Shown: piece by piece, positions 1-11,986 of the stretch
How the letters are laid out: every line of letters starts with the position of its first letter
Numbering within the stretch: position 1 is the stretch's first letter
Source: Sipunculus nudus
Taxonomy: Eukaryota > Annelida > Sipuncula > Golfingiida > Sipunculidae
Reading direction: 5' to 3'
Length of the DNA: 64,000 bases
Assembly (NCBI GenBank): GCA_026874595.1
Contig: CM049318.1
Coordinates: 60,980,250 to 61,044,249, forward strand
The notes under the pieces: generated by a model
Told to the model about the DNA's origin: nothing
Databases searched by the model: none
What the model saw: the letters and a program-made list of their open reading frames with translations, nothing else
Position numbers and translations under genes: made by a program

Positions 1-1469
1 GCGTGCAGCTGAAAACATAGTATCCGCAAAACTCTGTGTTGGCGGATACAATTACTGTAGCTGTCAGACACCATGAAAAAAATGAATACTGGTAACCGTT
101 CCAACCCTATTCATTACACACCATCAAATATGAAAAATCTTTAATAGAATTTCACAGCAATCGCTAGAATGGGTCATGAGAAAATAAGTGTGATAGGAAA
201 GATTCAAGTCTTGCCACCAAATCTGAAATAAACTGAAACCTTATCAATATAGTGCAAAACAGAAATAGAGAAAATGCTGAAACACAAGCAGGGCTCTATA
301 TGGTCAACTCACTATTACTCATGGTAAATATACCATGCTTTTAAATCTGCACTTTCCTAGATGACCAATGACAGCTCTGCTGTGCATGGCTATAGGTCTG
401 ATTAGTCTGTCTCGCCTATTATGGCTGGGGTGAACAAATTCAACAGCTGAATATCTGTTTAAAATGGAAATCCTGAGAGTTAAATCTGCCATCTGATCAT
501 CAATACTGCCTCTGTAAAATCTTACTGAATGCAACAGCTTATTCAGTGAAACTTGCTGGCAGTTTGATGAGGGCCGCTAGTGCCATTTTGGCCCTCTGAC
601 ATTAGTCCACAAGCAGTGTACTGGCTGTCAGAGTGCCATTATATTCTTCAGCAAGGAACACACTTTAAGGGCCTATGAGGATGCAAATATTTTTGTCATT
701 TCTGACAAAGCTTCATAGCTTACAAGTATGTTGTCACTTGACATAAACAAGACCAATCATTCACTTAGTTAGTATACTTTCTAACAACACCTAACAGAAG
801 CAAAAAAAGTTACGTTTTAGCTCAGCATATTAGTCAATCCCTTTGCATGTTTGTTAATTTTCTGACCACATGAATATAGGCATGACTCACATGTATAGGT
901 TAGTGGACACAGCCAACTTGTACATATACTGTAGGAAATGACTCATTACCATACAGACTGGGTTTCAGTTTTGTTTGTGAGTTCACGTATTCTTTTGTTC
1001 ACATGTATTCTAAAATTAAGATTATGGTCTGTTTACCACAATATGAAAGCAGCAGGTTGGAAGAACAGTGCGATTCATTCCTCGATAAGACTTGTATCAT
1101 GAACCAAGTTAGGCTTACTAGCTCAATTTTAATGCCTACCAAGTCAGGTTGTCACGGCTAGGGGACCTCCTAAGGTCTTTTTCAAATGTCTTGTTATTGA
1201 TACACACGACATGGCCATGAGTTTTTATTCCAGTGTTACTGATGATATCAAGGGCCTACGGTCAAAGCACTTGTCAATTTTGTTTACCCCATGCAGTTCA
1301 GAAATATGACATAATTGTTAGACGACAGCATGTCTGTGATATATGCAGACTCAGACAACTTTCCAGTAAAACAATAAGCTGCTTGATGGGGTGGTTAACT
1401 GATAAAGAATCCATACACCAGTGTCTACAATCTAAACAATAGGTCTCAATCACAGGCATCTGTTCTTAC
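1..1469 (-). other. intron 2 of the PIP4K2 gene (partial); no other feature
   Basis: This stretch lies downstream, on the minus strand, of the second PIP4K2 coding exon, so it should be intron 2. I searched it for the next expected PIP4K2 exon, which begins in relatives with a Glu-Asn-Met-Pro-type segment, and did not find it. That exon probably lies left of the window. The part at about 545-960 is a diverged duplicate of about 2600-2960. The longest open frame, about 70 codons near 319-534, has no recognisable similarity and is probably chance. Confidence 0.55.
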
Positions 1470-1567
1470 TTGTTAAACAGGTGGTTGTCAACACGAACTT
1501 TGCTGAATGCCTTGAAGTCATCTGGCATCAGCATCACTGGAATTGTTATATGACTGAGTTCATTTAT
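1470..1567 (-). CDS. PIP4K2: PIP4K2 coding exon 2 (phosphatidylinositol-5-phosphate 4-kinase type 2)
   Basis: On the minus strand the 98 bases read [18 protein letters not shown] and continue through [10 protein letters not shown], leaving two bases of the next codon. This matches the segment of animal PIP4K2 proteins that directly follows the WG(V/I)NHS motif of exon 1. It is preceded by a pyrimidine-rich acceptor ending in TTTTCAG and followed by donor GTAAGA at 1469-1464. Exon 1 ends in phase 0 and this exon ends in phase 2, which is consistent. The protein phosphorylates phosphatidylinositol 5-phosphate to PI(4,5)P2 in cytosol, endomembranes and nucleus. This exon encodes part of the N-terminal dimerisation region, before the catalytic centre. 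Recognition rests on remembered family sequence, and the match is nearly continuous. Confidence 0.9.
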
Positions 1568-1961
1568 CTGAAAAGACACATGAAAAACTTACACTGAATA
1601 CAGTAACTTAAAAAAAGTAATTTTTAAAAGCCAAGTAAACATAGTTCATGCATCCACAATTTCATGTTCATCAATGCCACAACATGACCACTATGTCAAA
1701 AGAATGCTTTCACCACTGAAACCGAAGCCTGCAAAGGGGAAGTTGGGGGGGACGCAAAAGTGTGTACATTGTATAAGCTTGAATGTGTATGCATATATAA
1801 ATAATGTATATACTGTTACAGGGTGCACATATAAAAGTTAACTGAACTGTCCCACTAGTGAAGCTTGCTTTATCAGTGAAGCGGCTGGAATGCCTTACAT
1901 GTGTGCCACTGACAATCCGGGAATCGGCCCAATATTTTCCCCTGAGCAAAATGTTTTTGTT

Positions 1962-1965
<4 letters not shown>

Positions 1966-2009
<44 letters not shown>

Positions 2010-2046
2010 TAATGATAATAATAATATATATATATATATATATATA
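1966..2046. repeat. (TA)n microsatellite pair
   Basis: Two long alternating TA tracts, about 1966-2002 and 2025-2046, are separated by ATAATGATAATAATAA-like sequence. The Tyr-Ile repeat peptides they encode in several frames are artefacts. Comparable TA tracts occur at 8327-8397, 17596-17642, 37611-37680 and 55369-55413. Confidence 0.95.
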
Positions 2047-3526
2047 GAGGCCTCACTCTTTCTCTTTACCTACACTTTGACTACAGACTAACACGGCTAT
2101 ACCATAAATTATTTATATTTATACACATATTTATGCCTGTATGTATATTATGTGCAATTGTGCACCTCTGTTACTCTATATGTATTTATGTCTGGACCTG
2201 TCCCTCAAAAACTTCAGCTTATATCCACTTGACAACTGTACACATGACAGGTCTATAAAGTATTATATCTTGATCCTCCTCAAAAGATTGTTTGGATTTA
2301 TAAATCACATGTTAAATCTTAATTAAAGTTTGATATTTAATGCACAGATGGCAGCACAAACATCAATTGTAATGGCATAAAAGAAATCTAGGGCCAATAG
2401 TCTGTGTCTAGTTTATGTAAATTACTGGGATTTAACATATCTCCATTTCAATGTGCCACGAAATTTTTTTCCTGAGAGAAAGGAAGATATACTTATGTGA
2501 TATAGGCAACACAGGTTGCTTTGAATGTAGGAAGTTTTAAACTCGTACTACATTTTATAATTCACCACTGTGTCTGAGGCACCTCTTAAATTTTATCTCA
2601 AAAAGTGGCCAGATCATTTGGTGATAATGGCCAGATTACACATGGTGATACAGACTAAAGTGTGGTGGTGGCATTTTGCCCCTCTAACAAAAGTCTATTA
2701 ACTTGTCAGAGTGGCATGTTATCTAATGTCCAAAACCCCACAATAAATCTGGACAAGTATGCAAATATTTGGCCAGTTTTGACGATGAGCTACTGCCCTA
2801 AAATTATACTTTAATTTGAAATTCAGGCAACATTGTTTCTTAAAAAAAACATTTGTTCTGATTCAGCATACTAATAAATCTGCTTGCATTTTGCTGAATT
2901 ACTGACTGCATACAAGCATATTTTAATCATGGGTTATGTTAACCAGTAAAATCCGGAAGGCACAGGAAATTATAGTAGTAACCACAGAGATGGGAATACA
3001 ATTAGGGTTGGACATTCACAGCAATGTGAATCTTTAGTATTTATTGCTCACTTGTAAACCTGATGTTAAAATAACTGTTGCATAATATACTTGTTAGCCA
3101 TATCATGTTATAGCCATATCAATGCAAAAAGAATGGATGGCCATTGCGTTACAGATTTCTGTATGACTGGTATCATAGCACATGGTAGGCCCCCTTCAGT
3201 TCAACATAACTGCCTACTGAGTTGTGTGCAATTTAACCAATGAACATTCACGTATATTATTTTTGTAGTATGAACCACCATATTGTAATAAGTTGCATGT
3301 TTACCATTGCAATATATGGCAAATGGACATGTTCATTCACTGGTTCTAAACAAAACCTGAAGAGTAAAATTCCAAATGGGGTGAATCAAGGTTGCATGGT
3401 TTTAGCCACCCAGTGGTTAAAACCAGTTAAAATCGTGGTTATAACCACCCTGGCTAAAAGTCAAACAGGCCTTCAAAGGTCTTCCATATAGCTGTGACAT
3501 ACAAATTTTTATGAAACCATTAACAA

Positions 3527-4329
3527 CTAGACATTTCTTGGCACCGCTGGTGCCATAGTATCGCCAGACAAATGAGGTTTTGTGGTATTTTGTTGATATA
3601 ATGTGATGTATTTGTATTTTAGCAATGAATGTGAGAAACATTTGTACAAAATATAGGAATATTTTGGATTGAAAAGGACAATTGATCAAAGGGTTTTTGA
3701 CTTTTAATGCTCACAGTGCTGTCAAGAGGCCCTTTTTAAGATATTCATGATTTTATGTTTTTCACCAAATATGGGAATATTCAAGGTCAAGGTCACTCTC
3801 ATAGTCACGGTCATGACCCCAAATCAATAAACTGCATTCCAAAATATCCAACATTTGAAAAAAAAATTAAATTAAAAAAAAAATAATTTAAATTAAATTT
3901 TAAAATTTAATTTGAAATTAAATATACCTCATTCCATAAACCATATCTATATACATGCATAACATGAAAGAAATCTGTCCATTACTGTTTGACTTATAAT
4001 GCTCACAGTATATACTGTCAAGTGGCAATGATGGGGTATTCAAAGGCGCAAAAAACAAGAAAAGGACAACAGGTGGCGCCACCTATCTCCTGCAAAAGAC
4101 AAAACTATCCAAGATCTTCCGTCAACTTGATTTTTGGACCAATCCATGCATCCCTTTTTAAGATATTCATGATTTTATGTGATTTTCACCATATATGGTA
4201 ATATTCAAGGTCAAAGCCACTCTCAAAGGAAAGGTCATGACCCCAATTTTAATATACATCATCCCATAAACCATACCTATGTACATGCATAATATTGAAG
4301 AAATCTCCAGATTATGTCTGGCGATACAA
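3527..4329 (-). mobile_element. short H1-family Helentron-like element (internal deletion)
   Basis: Read on the minus strand, this begins TTGTATCGCCAGACATAA and ends with a GGCACC-AGC-GGTGCC-type hairpin followed by AAGAAATGTCTAG and T. These are the same 5' and 3' ends as the 2.6-kb H1 copies at 13504-16170 and 31117-33728. Its interior carries the H1 segments with the CATATATGG and GGTCATGACC words, but the satellite-monomer core of the long copies is absent. Length is about 0.8 kb. No coding capacity is seen. It lies in PIP4K2 intron 1. Confidence 0.75.
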
Positions 4330-6480
4330 CTAGTACCCAGTAGAGGATGTCAAACAAGTTGAGACTCCATGGTGTTTTCACCATAACTTAAATGTTGGTT
4401 ATATCACTCTTGAGCTTCAAATGATTTGAGAATTCATACGCATATTAAAACTGTTGATGTTCCATTGTTTCTGTAACCTTGGAAGTAAAGTATAATGGGG
4501 TAAAACCTGGGATGGGTAAAATAGGTTTTACCCTAGTATTACTCAAGATTCCTGGGTTTTACCAATAATTTAATTATTCCTGTAGATCAGAGTGGTGTGC
4601 TCTGAGCAGCCAAACATAAGTTAGAATGTGAGTCAGGGTTGCAAGGTTTTACTTTTAGCCACCATGCTGTTAAAACCATTTGAAACCTGGTTAAAACCCT
4701 GTACTCTGAGACAGGTTTTTTTGCCAGTTTTAGCCACCAAATGTTTTTATCTGTGTCATCTGGTGAATATTTTCAGCAACTAGGCATAGTTGTCACCCAA
4801 TAGGAGCCATCTTTGTTCTGGCAGACAGAACAAACCTGTCATGCAAAAATTAACTTGGTGGACAGGCTCCCAGGCTCCTAGTAGGGAATAATATAATTCC
4901 CCACACTTAAATATCATTATATCACACACCAAAGTATGATTCAGATACTGCCATCCTGGTAATGTTCCAGATCTAGTGATTTTTAATGTTGGTTGTGGTA
5001 TGTGGTCTCTCAGTGCTTTCTAGTTAGGGCAGTAATGATACACCAGTTCATCAATACATAATGGTTCAAAGTTCAATATTGAATCACTAGCCAGAATATG
5101 TATCATTATGTTAATGATACATTATCATGAAATGTAAAGTATCATCTAGCATTTATCAACTGATATATCTCTTAGCAACATATCAAGGGAAATAAGGTGA
5201 AATACCTTTGTTCAGAAATCAGTCAAGAGGGAAATATATTGGCCATTTCTTTGGAAGTGTGCCATTTCTTTGGAAGTGTAACTTACAAATGGTTTGGATA
5301 AAATTTATGCCAAGAAATATATCTTTCTATGAAAATTGGACACCTTGTAGCTGCACCTGGACAGTTGCTGCCAGCTGGGGCTGGTAAAAGACCTGTGAGT
5401 TGTGAGGACCCTTATAATCAATTCAATTCTTACAGTAGTAAATTTCAGACATAAAATAAAAACAATTTTACCAAAATGGATGTTAGTAAATTTCAGCAAA
5501 TCAAATAAAAATGCTTCTACTCTAGTGGAGTTACCCACCAGGGAAGGTGTAAAGTAGATTTAAGGCCCATATGCAATAAAGAGCTTTAACATATTTGAAA
5601 GCTTATGGAGTGCTTCAGGATGATACATGCAAGAAAAATAATAATCGAAATCACGTATTGATTCAGAGGTTAATAATCAATTAATCAATGTAATCGAGGG
5701 CTTGCAATTCAATGCACAGTTACACCCCTAGCTGATATCACACTCTGCAACCTTCCCATATCTTGAAGGCGAGATGGATTAATATGGAATACTGGTGTCA
5801 GTTGTGTGGCACTGTTCATCTTGATACCATAAAGGGTCATTACAAAAAAGGATCAAGACCTATAAACTTTAATTAATATTGGATGAAATATACATGTGCA
5901 ATGCAATATTTAACATCCCTGATCTGGGAAAGGAGGAAGTATACATGATTATTTCTGTAATGTGTAAACTAATGATATGTGATATCAATGGACATAATTG
6001 ATCCTTAAGTATGACCCCGTGATTTTAAGACAAAACTGCTACTACAGTTGGCAATAGTGCATGCATTATACAAAATGGTTAATAACCAGTGCGCTATGAC
6101 AGCTCTGTCATTGATAAAATCCATTTATTAATACTATGTATTAATAGTATAGTATGCGGCGCATTATAGGCTGAGACTGGTAACAATACTGTAACATTAG
6201 AGGTTAAGAGCGTAGCATAGCAAATCAAGGGTACTGGATACCTACACCTGTGCCCACATATCATGCAGTAAAAATTCACCACATAGACGTACAGGACACT
6301 GATTGATTGAAATATGTTAAACGGTACAAATGAGTATAGTGTTATAATCATACTTAACTACAGGGGAAGCCTACTGACTCAACATTATGCCAGTTACAAA
6401 AAAAGCAATGCAGGAGTCAATTCTTATATGCAAGTTATGGCAGCACTTTTAGGGTAATCAATCACAGGTATTATCAATTC

Positions 6481-7518
6481 CTAGTTTGGCCCGAATGTCG
6501 AATCACTCACGCACCTATACAGCGCCGACTATGCCATGTCACACATCAAGGGATGCTTTCTAACATATAACTGCCTATAATACTACTCAAATATCACTTT
6601 CTTACCTATACTCAATCACAGGTTATGACAGAATACATCTTTTATATACGATCTCCATGTAGTCGTATCAACATCCTTCTACGTCCGCCATGATCAACTG
6701 TACGGTGTTGCGTAAAATATCATTCCCTCTATTTTTTTTATACGTCATCAGGAAACCCCCACCTTTTGGCATAACTCACACCTTCACAATCTCGCATAAC
6801 TCTCAGTCGGATTTATCACATCTTGATACGATGTTTTTAGATAATTCTAGGACCCAAAGGGGGGGTTTGGGGGGGTCTCCCCCCAATCATTACTCATGTT
6901 GATTTTCATATCCTGGGGGGGGGGGGGGGGGGGGGTCTCCCCCCAATATTTACTCATATTCATTCAAATTACCAAAGTAAACAATCATTCATCTTTACCT
7001 GTTACTCTCCTGATTCATATTTCAATTAGTTACACCAAGCGATCGATTTGGTGTTCGTACGAAGTTGATTCGCTGATCACATGATCATGACTCCTGGTGA
7101 AGCAGTACCCCCACAGTGTACCACGTGATCACATTTTTAAATCCAGGTTTAAATACCCCCGTTTTCCCCCGTTCTGCAACCAGTTCTGTGTGGCATAGCG
7201 GTTATGCAATTGGACTTGTATGCCTCCGGTCAGTGGTTCGAGACCCGATCCAGCACGCTGTCTTTGTATGTCATGTTATGTGTACTAATATCTCATGTAT
7301 TTCATCTCTTTCAGGTACTTCCATGCAGCCAAGTTCAAGATGTCACATGAACAAATATCACGAGTGAAACAGGAGTCAGTAAATAGTTGTAAATATATGT
7401 ACTGAAAACCCCCCAAAAAACTATACCCCTTTTTTCTCTCTATCCCCATCAACTATCGCCCTCTTAACCTTCTTTGCTAACCAGGGGTGCGTGAGTGATT
7501 CGACATTCGCTCCCCTAG
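6481..7518. mobile_element. 1.04-kb TIR DNA element in PIP4K2 intron 1
   Basis: The two ends are inverted copies. The left end contains GAATGTCGAATCACTCACG followed by CACC (6493-6515), and the right end (7486-7508) is its perfect reverse complement over 23 bp. The similarity extends outward to terminal CTAG on both sides. No transposase is visible, so it would be non-autonomous. The interior contains G-runs up to about 20 bases (near 6916-6935), a diverged tandem pair of TCTCCCCCCAAT segments, and a tRNA-like A box/B box pair at 7191-7245. A target-site duplication is not obvious, so the superfamily cannot be assigned. Confidence 0.75.
7184..7260 (+). repeat. tRNA-derived (SINE-like) sequence, Thr(TGT)-like
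   Basis: TGGCATAGCGGTTATGC (7191-7207) resembles an RNA polymerase III A box, and GGTTCGAGACC (7235-7245) is a perfect B box at normal tRNA spacing. A GGACTTGTATGCC segment resembles a tRNA-Thr(TGT) anticodon arm. The acceptor and T stems do not pair properly, so this is not a functional tRNA gene. It is better read as a SINE head or decayed tRNA copy inside the TIR element. Confidence 0.5.
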
Positions 7519-7761
7519 TTTTATTTAAATTCAGTCATAACAGTTTTTGAAGATGAAAACATTTACACGTTTTCCTCAGAATTTCTATGACAATTCCGGG
7601 TTTTCCCAGGGTTGCCGTTGATGTAAAAGGCAAGCAGTAAATGATAGCAAAGACTAGTTGTGTCAATATTCCCGACTCATTAACAATTCTGCAATTATAG
7701 TGTAAAACAGAATCTGTGGGAATATAAAGAAGCTTAAGTTAAATAAATAAATGATTCTCAC

Positions 7762-7887
7762 CGAATGGTTAATCCCCCACATACACACACTCATCAACGG
7801 TTCCTTTGCGCGAAACAGCTTCACCTTCTGGTGAACGGCTTTGAGTTTCTTTTTCTGTTTCGTCGTTGATGACACACTGGAGGCCAT
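7762..7887 (-). CDS. PIP4K2: PIP4K2 coding exon 1 (phosphatidylinositol-5-phosphate 4-kinase type 2)
   Basis: The 42 codons start at ATG 7887 (A at -3 and G at +4, a strong context). They end in the stretch [20 protein letters not shown] plus HS, which closely matches the start of vertebrate PIP4K2 proteins (KVKLFRA..PL.SV.MWGVNHS). Donor GTGAGA follows at 7761-7756, and the next residues of the family are found in the exon at 1470-1567. The N-terminal Ser/Thr/Lys-rich 16 residues are variable in the family. The region encodes the beginning of the dimerisation domain. No sequence-level sign of decay is seen, so this is likely an active host gene. Upstream (7888-8100) is presumably 5' UTR and promoter and contains CTTCCG/TTCCGGA words. 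Confidence 0.92.
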
Positions 7888-8326
7888 ATTGAATGTTTAT
7901 ACCCAGTCCACCGTATCGAGGGTTGTTTCTATGAGCGTGTATACTTATCCAGGAACATCAAAAGCGTGTGTATAACATTTTAAACAAGAACTAATGTTCA
8001 GCATACAAATCCCTTGTCCCTAAATATGGCTTCTGTATTTACACTGAATTCTACTTCCGCTTCCGGATTGACTGCCTCTCATGCCCCTCCCCTCTTCACA
8101 CGAGGATAAAGTTGTCGCCAGCTCGTTCCACAGGGAACGTGTGGCTAATCCCCCCCCCCCCCACACACACACAAACACACTTCAAGGCAGGGATAATTGG
8201 GATAAAGATCCTTGAACATATGGAAATCAGGGGCGTAGCCGGGGGGGGGGGGCGCAGGGGGTCATGGCCCCCCCGTCGCTTCCAGTACTCCCCGTCCTTT
8301 CGGAATTCTACTTAATCTAATACCAA

Positions 8327-8336
8327 ATAATATATA

Positions 8337-8397
<61 letters not shown>
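8327..8397. repeat. (TA)n microsatellite
   Basis: About 70 bp of alternating TA directly abuts the left inverted repeat of the foldback-like element that begins near 8393. The element's terminal TATATG blends into the tract. Confidence 0.95.
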
Positions 8398-8400
<3 letters not shown>

Positions 8401-10150
8401 GAGAGAAGAATGAGAATCTAGGAAGATCCGGAATCCTCCCGGGAAAAATGAGAATTCTGATTTTCCCGGGAAAAATGAGAATTCCCATTCTTCCCGGGAA
8501 TAATGGGAATTCCCATTCTTCCCGGGAAAAATGAGAATCATTTCATACTATGATTTGATTATCATTTTTCCCGGGAAGAATAGAATTCTGGTTTTTCCCG
8601 GGAAAAACCAGAATTCTTATTTTTCCCAGCCAGCACCAATTTGTTAAATGATATCTTTTCAGTAGTAAAGGTGGGTTAAGTTTGCATATTTTACTACAGT
8701 ATTATAACCAAACTTTAATGTTATTAACTGACCATTGCTGACACATTTCTGTTAACATCAGTTTTATTCACACATGATAGTACTAAACCCATCATATACA
8801 TGTTAGCTGAAAACAAGCACACCTGATATTTTCATATTAGTTCTTAGCACATATGATTCTATTATAAAGATTTGTAGATGTGAATATTTTTTATCTACAA
8901 TTCAGTTTAGATAAACATCTATGTTAGATTGAGTAACACATCTGACAATTTGTCAGTGAGCTTCTGACATCTATCTATGTTAAGTTCAGCCATGAAAAAC
9001 ATATATACCGGTTATTTTATATGCTAAATAATAAAGTGTAACTGGGGTAAAATACTTATTGTACATTTTAATCTCTAACACTGATGAAAAGGATGCATGA
9101 AAAAGTTTAATATGGCACAATTATAAATGAATTAATTAACCAGATATTTTCATGTTAGTTCCAGGCACGAGAATTTTCATTTTTCCCAGGTTTGAATTTT
9201 AAAACTGGATTCCAATCTCTCCCGGGAAAAATTAGAATTCTCAATTTTCCCGGGTGGGACTGGAATTCTCATTTGTCCCAGGAAGAATGAGAATTCTCAT
9301 TCTTCCCGAGAATAATGGGAATTCCCATTCTCCCCGAGAAAAATGAGAATCATTTCATGCTATGAATTGATTATCATTTTCCCGGGAAGAATGAGAATTC
9401 TGATTTTTCCCGGGAGCAACCAGAATTCTTATTTTTCCCAGCCAGCTCGAATTTGTTAAATGATATCCTTTTAATAGTTAAGGTGGGTTAAGTTTGCATA
9501 TTTAACCACGGTATTATAACCACAATGGGAATTCCCGTTCTTCCCGGGAAAAATGAGAATCATTTCATGATTACTGTAATTTAATTCTCATTTTTCCCGG
9601 GAAGGATGAGAATTCAGATTTTTCCCGGGAAAATCCAGAATTCTTATTTTTCCCAGCCAGCTCCAATTTGTTAAATGATATCCTTTTAATAGTTAAGGTG
9701 GGTTAAGTTTGCATATTTTACTACGGTATTATAACCAAATTGAATGTTATTAACTGACCATTGCTAAAAGAACAGTAACCTTTTTTGTCATGAAAAAAAA
9801 GGAGAAAACACATTTCTGTTAAAAACAATTTTATTCACACATGATAATACTAAACCCATCACATATACATGTAAGTTGAAAACAAGCACACCTGATATTT
9901 ACATATTAGTTCTTAGCACACATGATTCGATTATAAAGATTTCTAGATGTGAATATTTTTAATCTACAATTCAGTGAAGATAAACAAAAGAGTTAAGTTG
10001 GCATCAATAATTCCTATTCTTCCCGGAAGAATGAGAATTCTCATTTTTCCCGGGAGAGACTGGAATTCTCATTTGTACCGGGAAAATCCTGATTTTTCCC
10101 GGGAGGATTCCGGATCTTCCCAGATTCTCATTCTTCCCTTGGCATATATG
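8393..10150. mobile_element. foldback-like element with long TIRs and CCCGGGAA palindromes
   Basis: The left end (about 8393-8450) and the right end (about 10095-10150) are inverted copies over nearly 60 bp. Both share GAAGAATGAGAATCT, GGAAGATCCGGAATCC and TCCCGGGAAAAAT, with only a few mismatches. Inside, TTCCCGGGAA palindromes recur with GAATTC words (8440-8620, 9180-9440, 9530-9650, 9995-10120). A block beginning near GGTGGGTTAAGTTTGCATAT is repeated at about 8670, 9480 and 9698. There is no transposase, so this looks like a non-autonomous foldback-type DNA element that grew by internal duplication. Confidence 0.75.
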
Positions 10151-10383
10151 CATTAGGTTGCCTTTGCTATATAAGTGGCGGATCCAGAGGGGGCGCCTTA
10201 ATTCGGCGCGCGGCCACCCGTTGAGCTGCAATATCCCACATTTTATCTATTTTCTTGATTTATTTTCGTTTTTCATATTTCTTTTTGATTAAATAGCAAT
10301 TAGATTTGATTAAAGTTATCTGCAGTTTATTACTTTCAAATTTATAAGTTGAGTATAAGGATGTTTATGAACAGCTGCAGAAC

Positions 10384-10520
10384 AACTTTCGAGCACCAGG
10401 CCCTGATTTGGGTCGACCGTGAACAAACTCACGGTTCCTCAGGTGATACCTGTGCTCGAACTCGCGATCTGTGGTCTTAGCAGTCTTGTGTGCTGTCGAG
10501 ACCACGGAACCCGTTAAAAT
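10384..10520 (-). repeat. tRNA-derived SINE-like sequence
   Basis: On the minus strand CCGTGGTCTCGACAGCAC is followed by AAGACTGCTAAGACCAC and then GCGAGTTCGAGCACAGG, which gives an A-box-like and B-box-like pair at tRNA spacing. A non-tRNA body follows. No tRNA cloverleaf forms, so a SINE or tRNA relic is the most economical reading. Confidence 0.4.
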
Positions 10521-11986
10521 GCATAGTTTAACTTAAGACTTCAACATATCAGTTATTTCACTCCGAGCATTACATTTAAAAGATAACATTTTGCAAGTAA
10601 GAAACGTAAATGCGCTTTTGCGGCATTGGCTTGTTTGAAAACGATTGAAATTTTATATCCTAATTTAGAAGAAATATAAATATTAAATATTGAACCTCTC
10701 TACAGTTAGACTACATAACGCAAAGACATAAAAGAACAGTTTTTCAGGCATTTTATGTTGAAAATTGCCTCAAAATGTCCTCTTTACATTACATTATCAA
10801 AAAAATGTTCCAATATGGGAGGGTGATACCCCCTCCCATACCCTCCCCAGGTACCTGTTACTAACCTTAATGAAACCATGGTTCATATTTGAAAATAAAC
10901 ATAAATATATTTTCATACACTAAAATATATAACGTATAGTAATAATATTAATAATAATAATAATATATACATACATATACACATATATATAAGTTTTCAT
11001 AGTACCAATATACATGCATATAAGCGCCCCTACCCCCCCCCCCCCCCCTACCCCAACCCCCGTTTACGAATTTCAGGATCCACCGGCCCCCTCCCTCAGT
11101 CCTGGCTACGTCCCTGGAAATAATGGCTCTGCGTGGAGAATGGCTTAAACTTTTAATTTATACTTGAAATACAGTTTCGGTATACTTTATATAAGCCAAA
11201 AGAAAGGGACGCAATGGAACAAAAGAATACCCCGCTAACAAACAAAACTGAGTAGGCATTTTTTTTATTAACTGGCTCAGATAAAGTGGTATGCATGTCA
11301 TCCTGCTTTTCGGATACAGAAACAACACAAAATAGTGTAAACCTACAAAATAAATTCTATTTCCTCTATATATTCCCAATAATTTATAGGCTAACCATTT
11401 TAAGGCCATTGAGGCCCCGGGACAGAGCATGTATGCAAGGTAAAGGCCTTCTATTATAATAATGCCTGCTTGCGAGGATCCCTATAAAGAAGGGGCAGGG
11501 ACGGACTAAGGGGGTGAGGGTGTTAAACAACAACATCCGTGAACATATATACATATCGATATTAATTTCTAGTTGTCAAAATAGTCTGTACAATATTTCA
11601 ATGTGATAAGAAAAGTTCACCATTGGTCGTACATTATTAAATATCCTCTTGAAAAATTTCAGTGGAATACTATACAGGAAAAGTCATTTATTAATTTATG
11701 TTGGCATCCCTATATTATTAAAGAGTTCATTAAATCAAACCAAACGTATTTTCAGTTTCTGTTCTACATAGACCCCTAAAGAATAAAAAGATGGCAGTGT
11801 TCTTTCTAGTGGTATAGACTATATATGTGGATTAAAGTTTCATGGATTAAAAGAAAATTAATTTCAAATATTAAATTGTTAAAAATGTATTACTGAATCC
11901 ACCATGAATTGATGTACTTAAGCGTAAGCAGAGTTTAGTGTTCATGGGCTATATGAATAATACTTTTAGTATATGTATTGTAGTGA
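10521..11986. other. AT-rich intergenic sequence, no gene seen
   Basis: Contains (TAA)n-like and TA-rich tracts near 10940-10990, a run of C near 11034-11048, and no open frame with family resemblance. The 90-codon minus-strand frame at 11158-11430 has no recognisable motif. Confidence 0.5.

Larger units (their letters stand above)
1568..7761 (-). other. intron 1 of PIP4K2, loaded with mobile elements
   Basis: This ~6.2-kb interval separates the two recognised PIP4K2 exons. It contains (TA)n tracts near 1966-2045, a diverged duplication (about 2600-2960) of a segment at 545-960, two similar blocks rich in GGTTTTAGCCACC-type inverted words near 3385-3470 and 4630-4740, a minus-strand H1 Helentron-like copy (3527-4329) and a TIR element (6481-7518). 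No further coding exon is visible on either strand. Short open frames here lack family resemblance. Confidence 0.75.

Noticed and set aside
1710-2091. Open frames with long Tyr-Ile repeats (also at 8317-8541, 37391-37822 and 55301-55513)
   Set aside because: They are translations of (TA)n microsatellites.
7184-7260. Functional tRNA-Thr gene
   Set aside because: Boxes A and B are present but acceptor and T stems do not pair.
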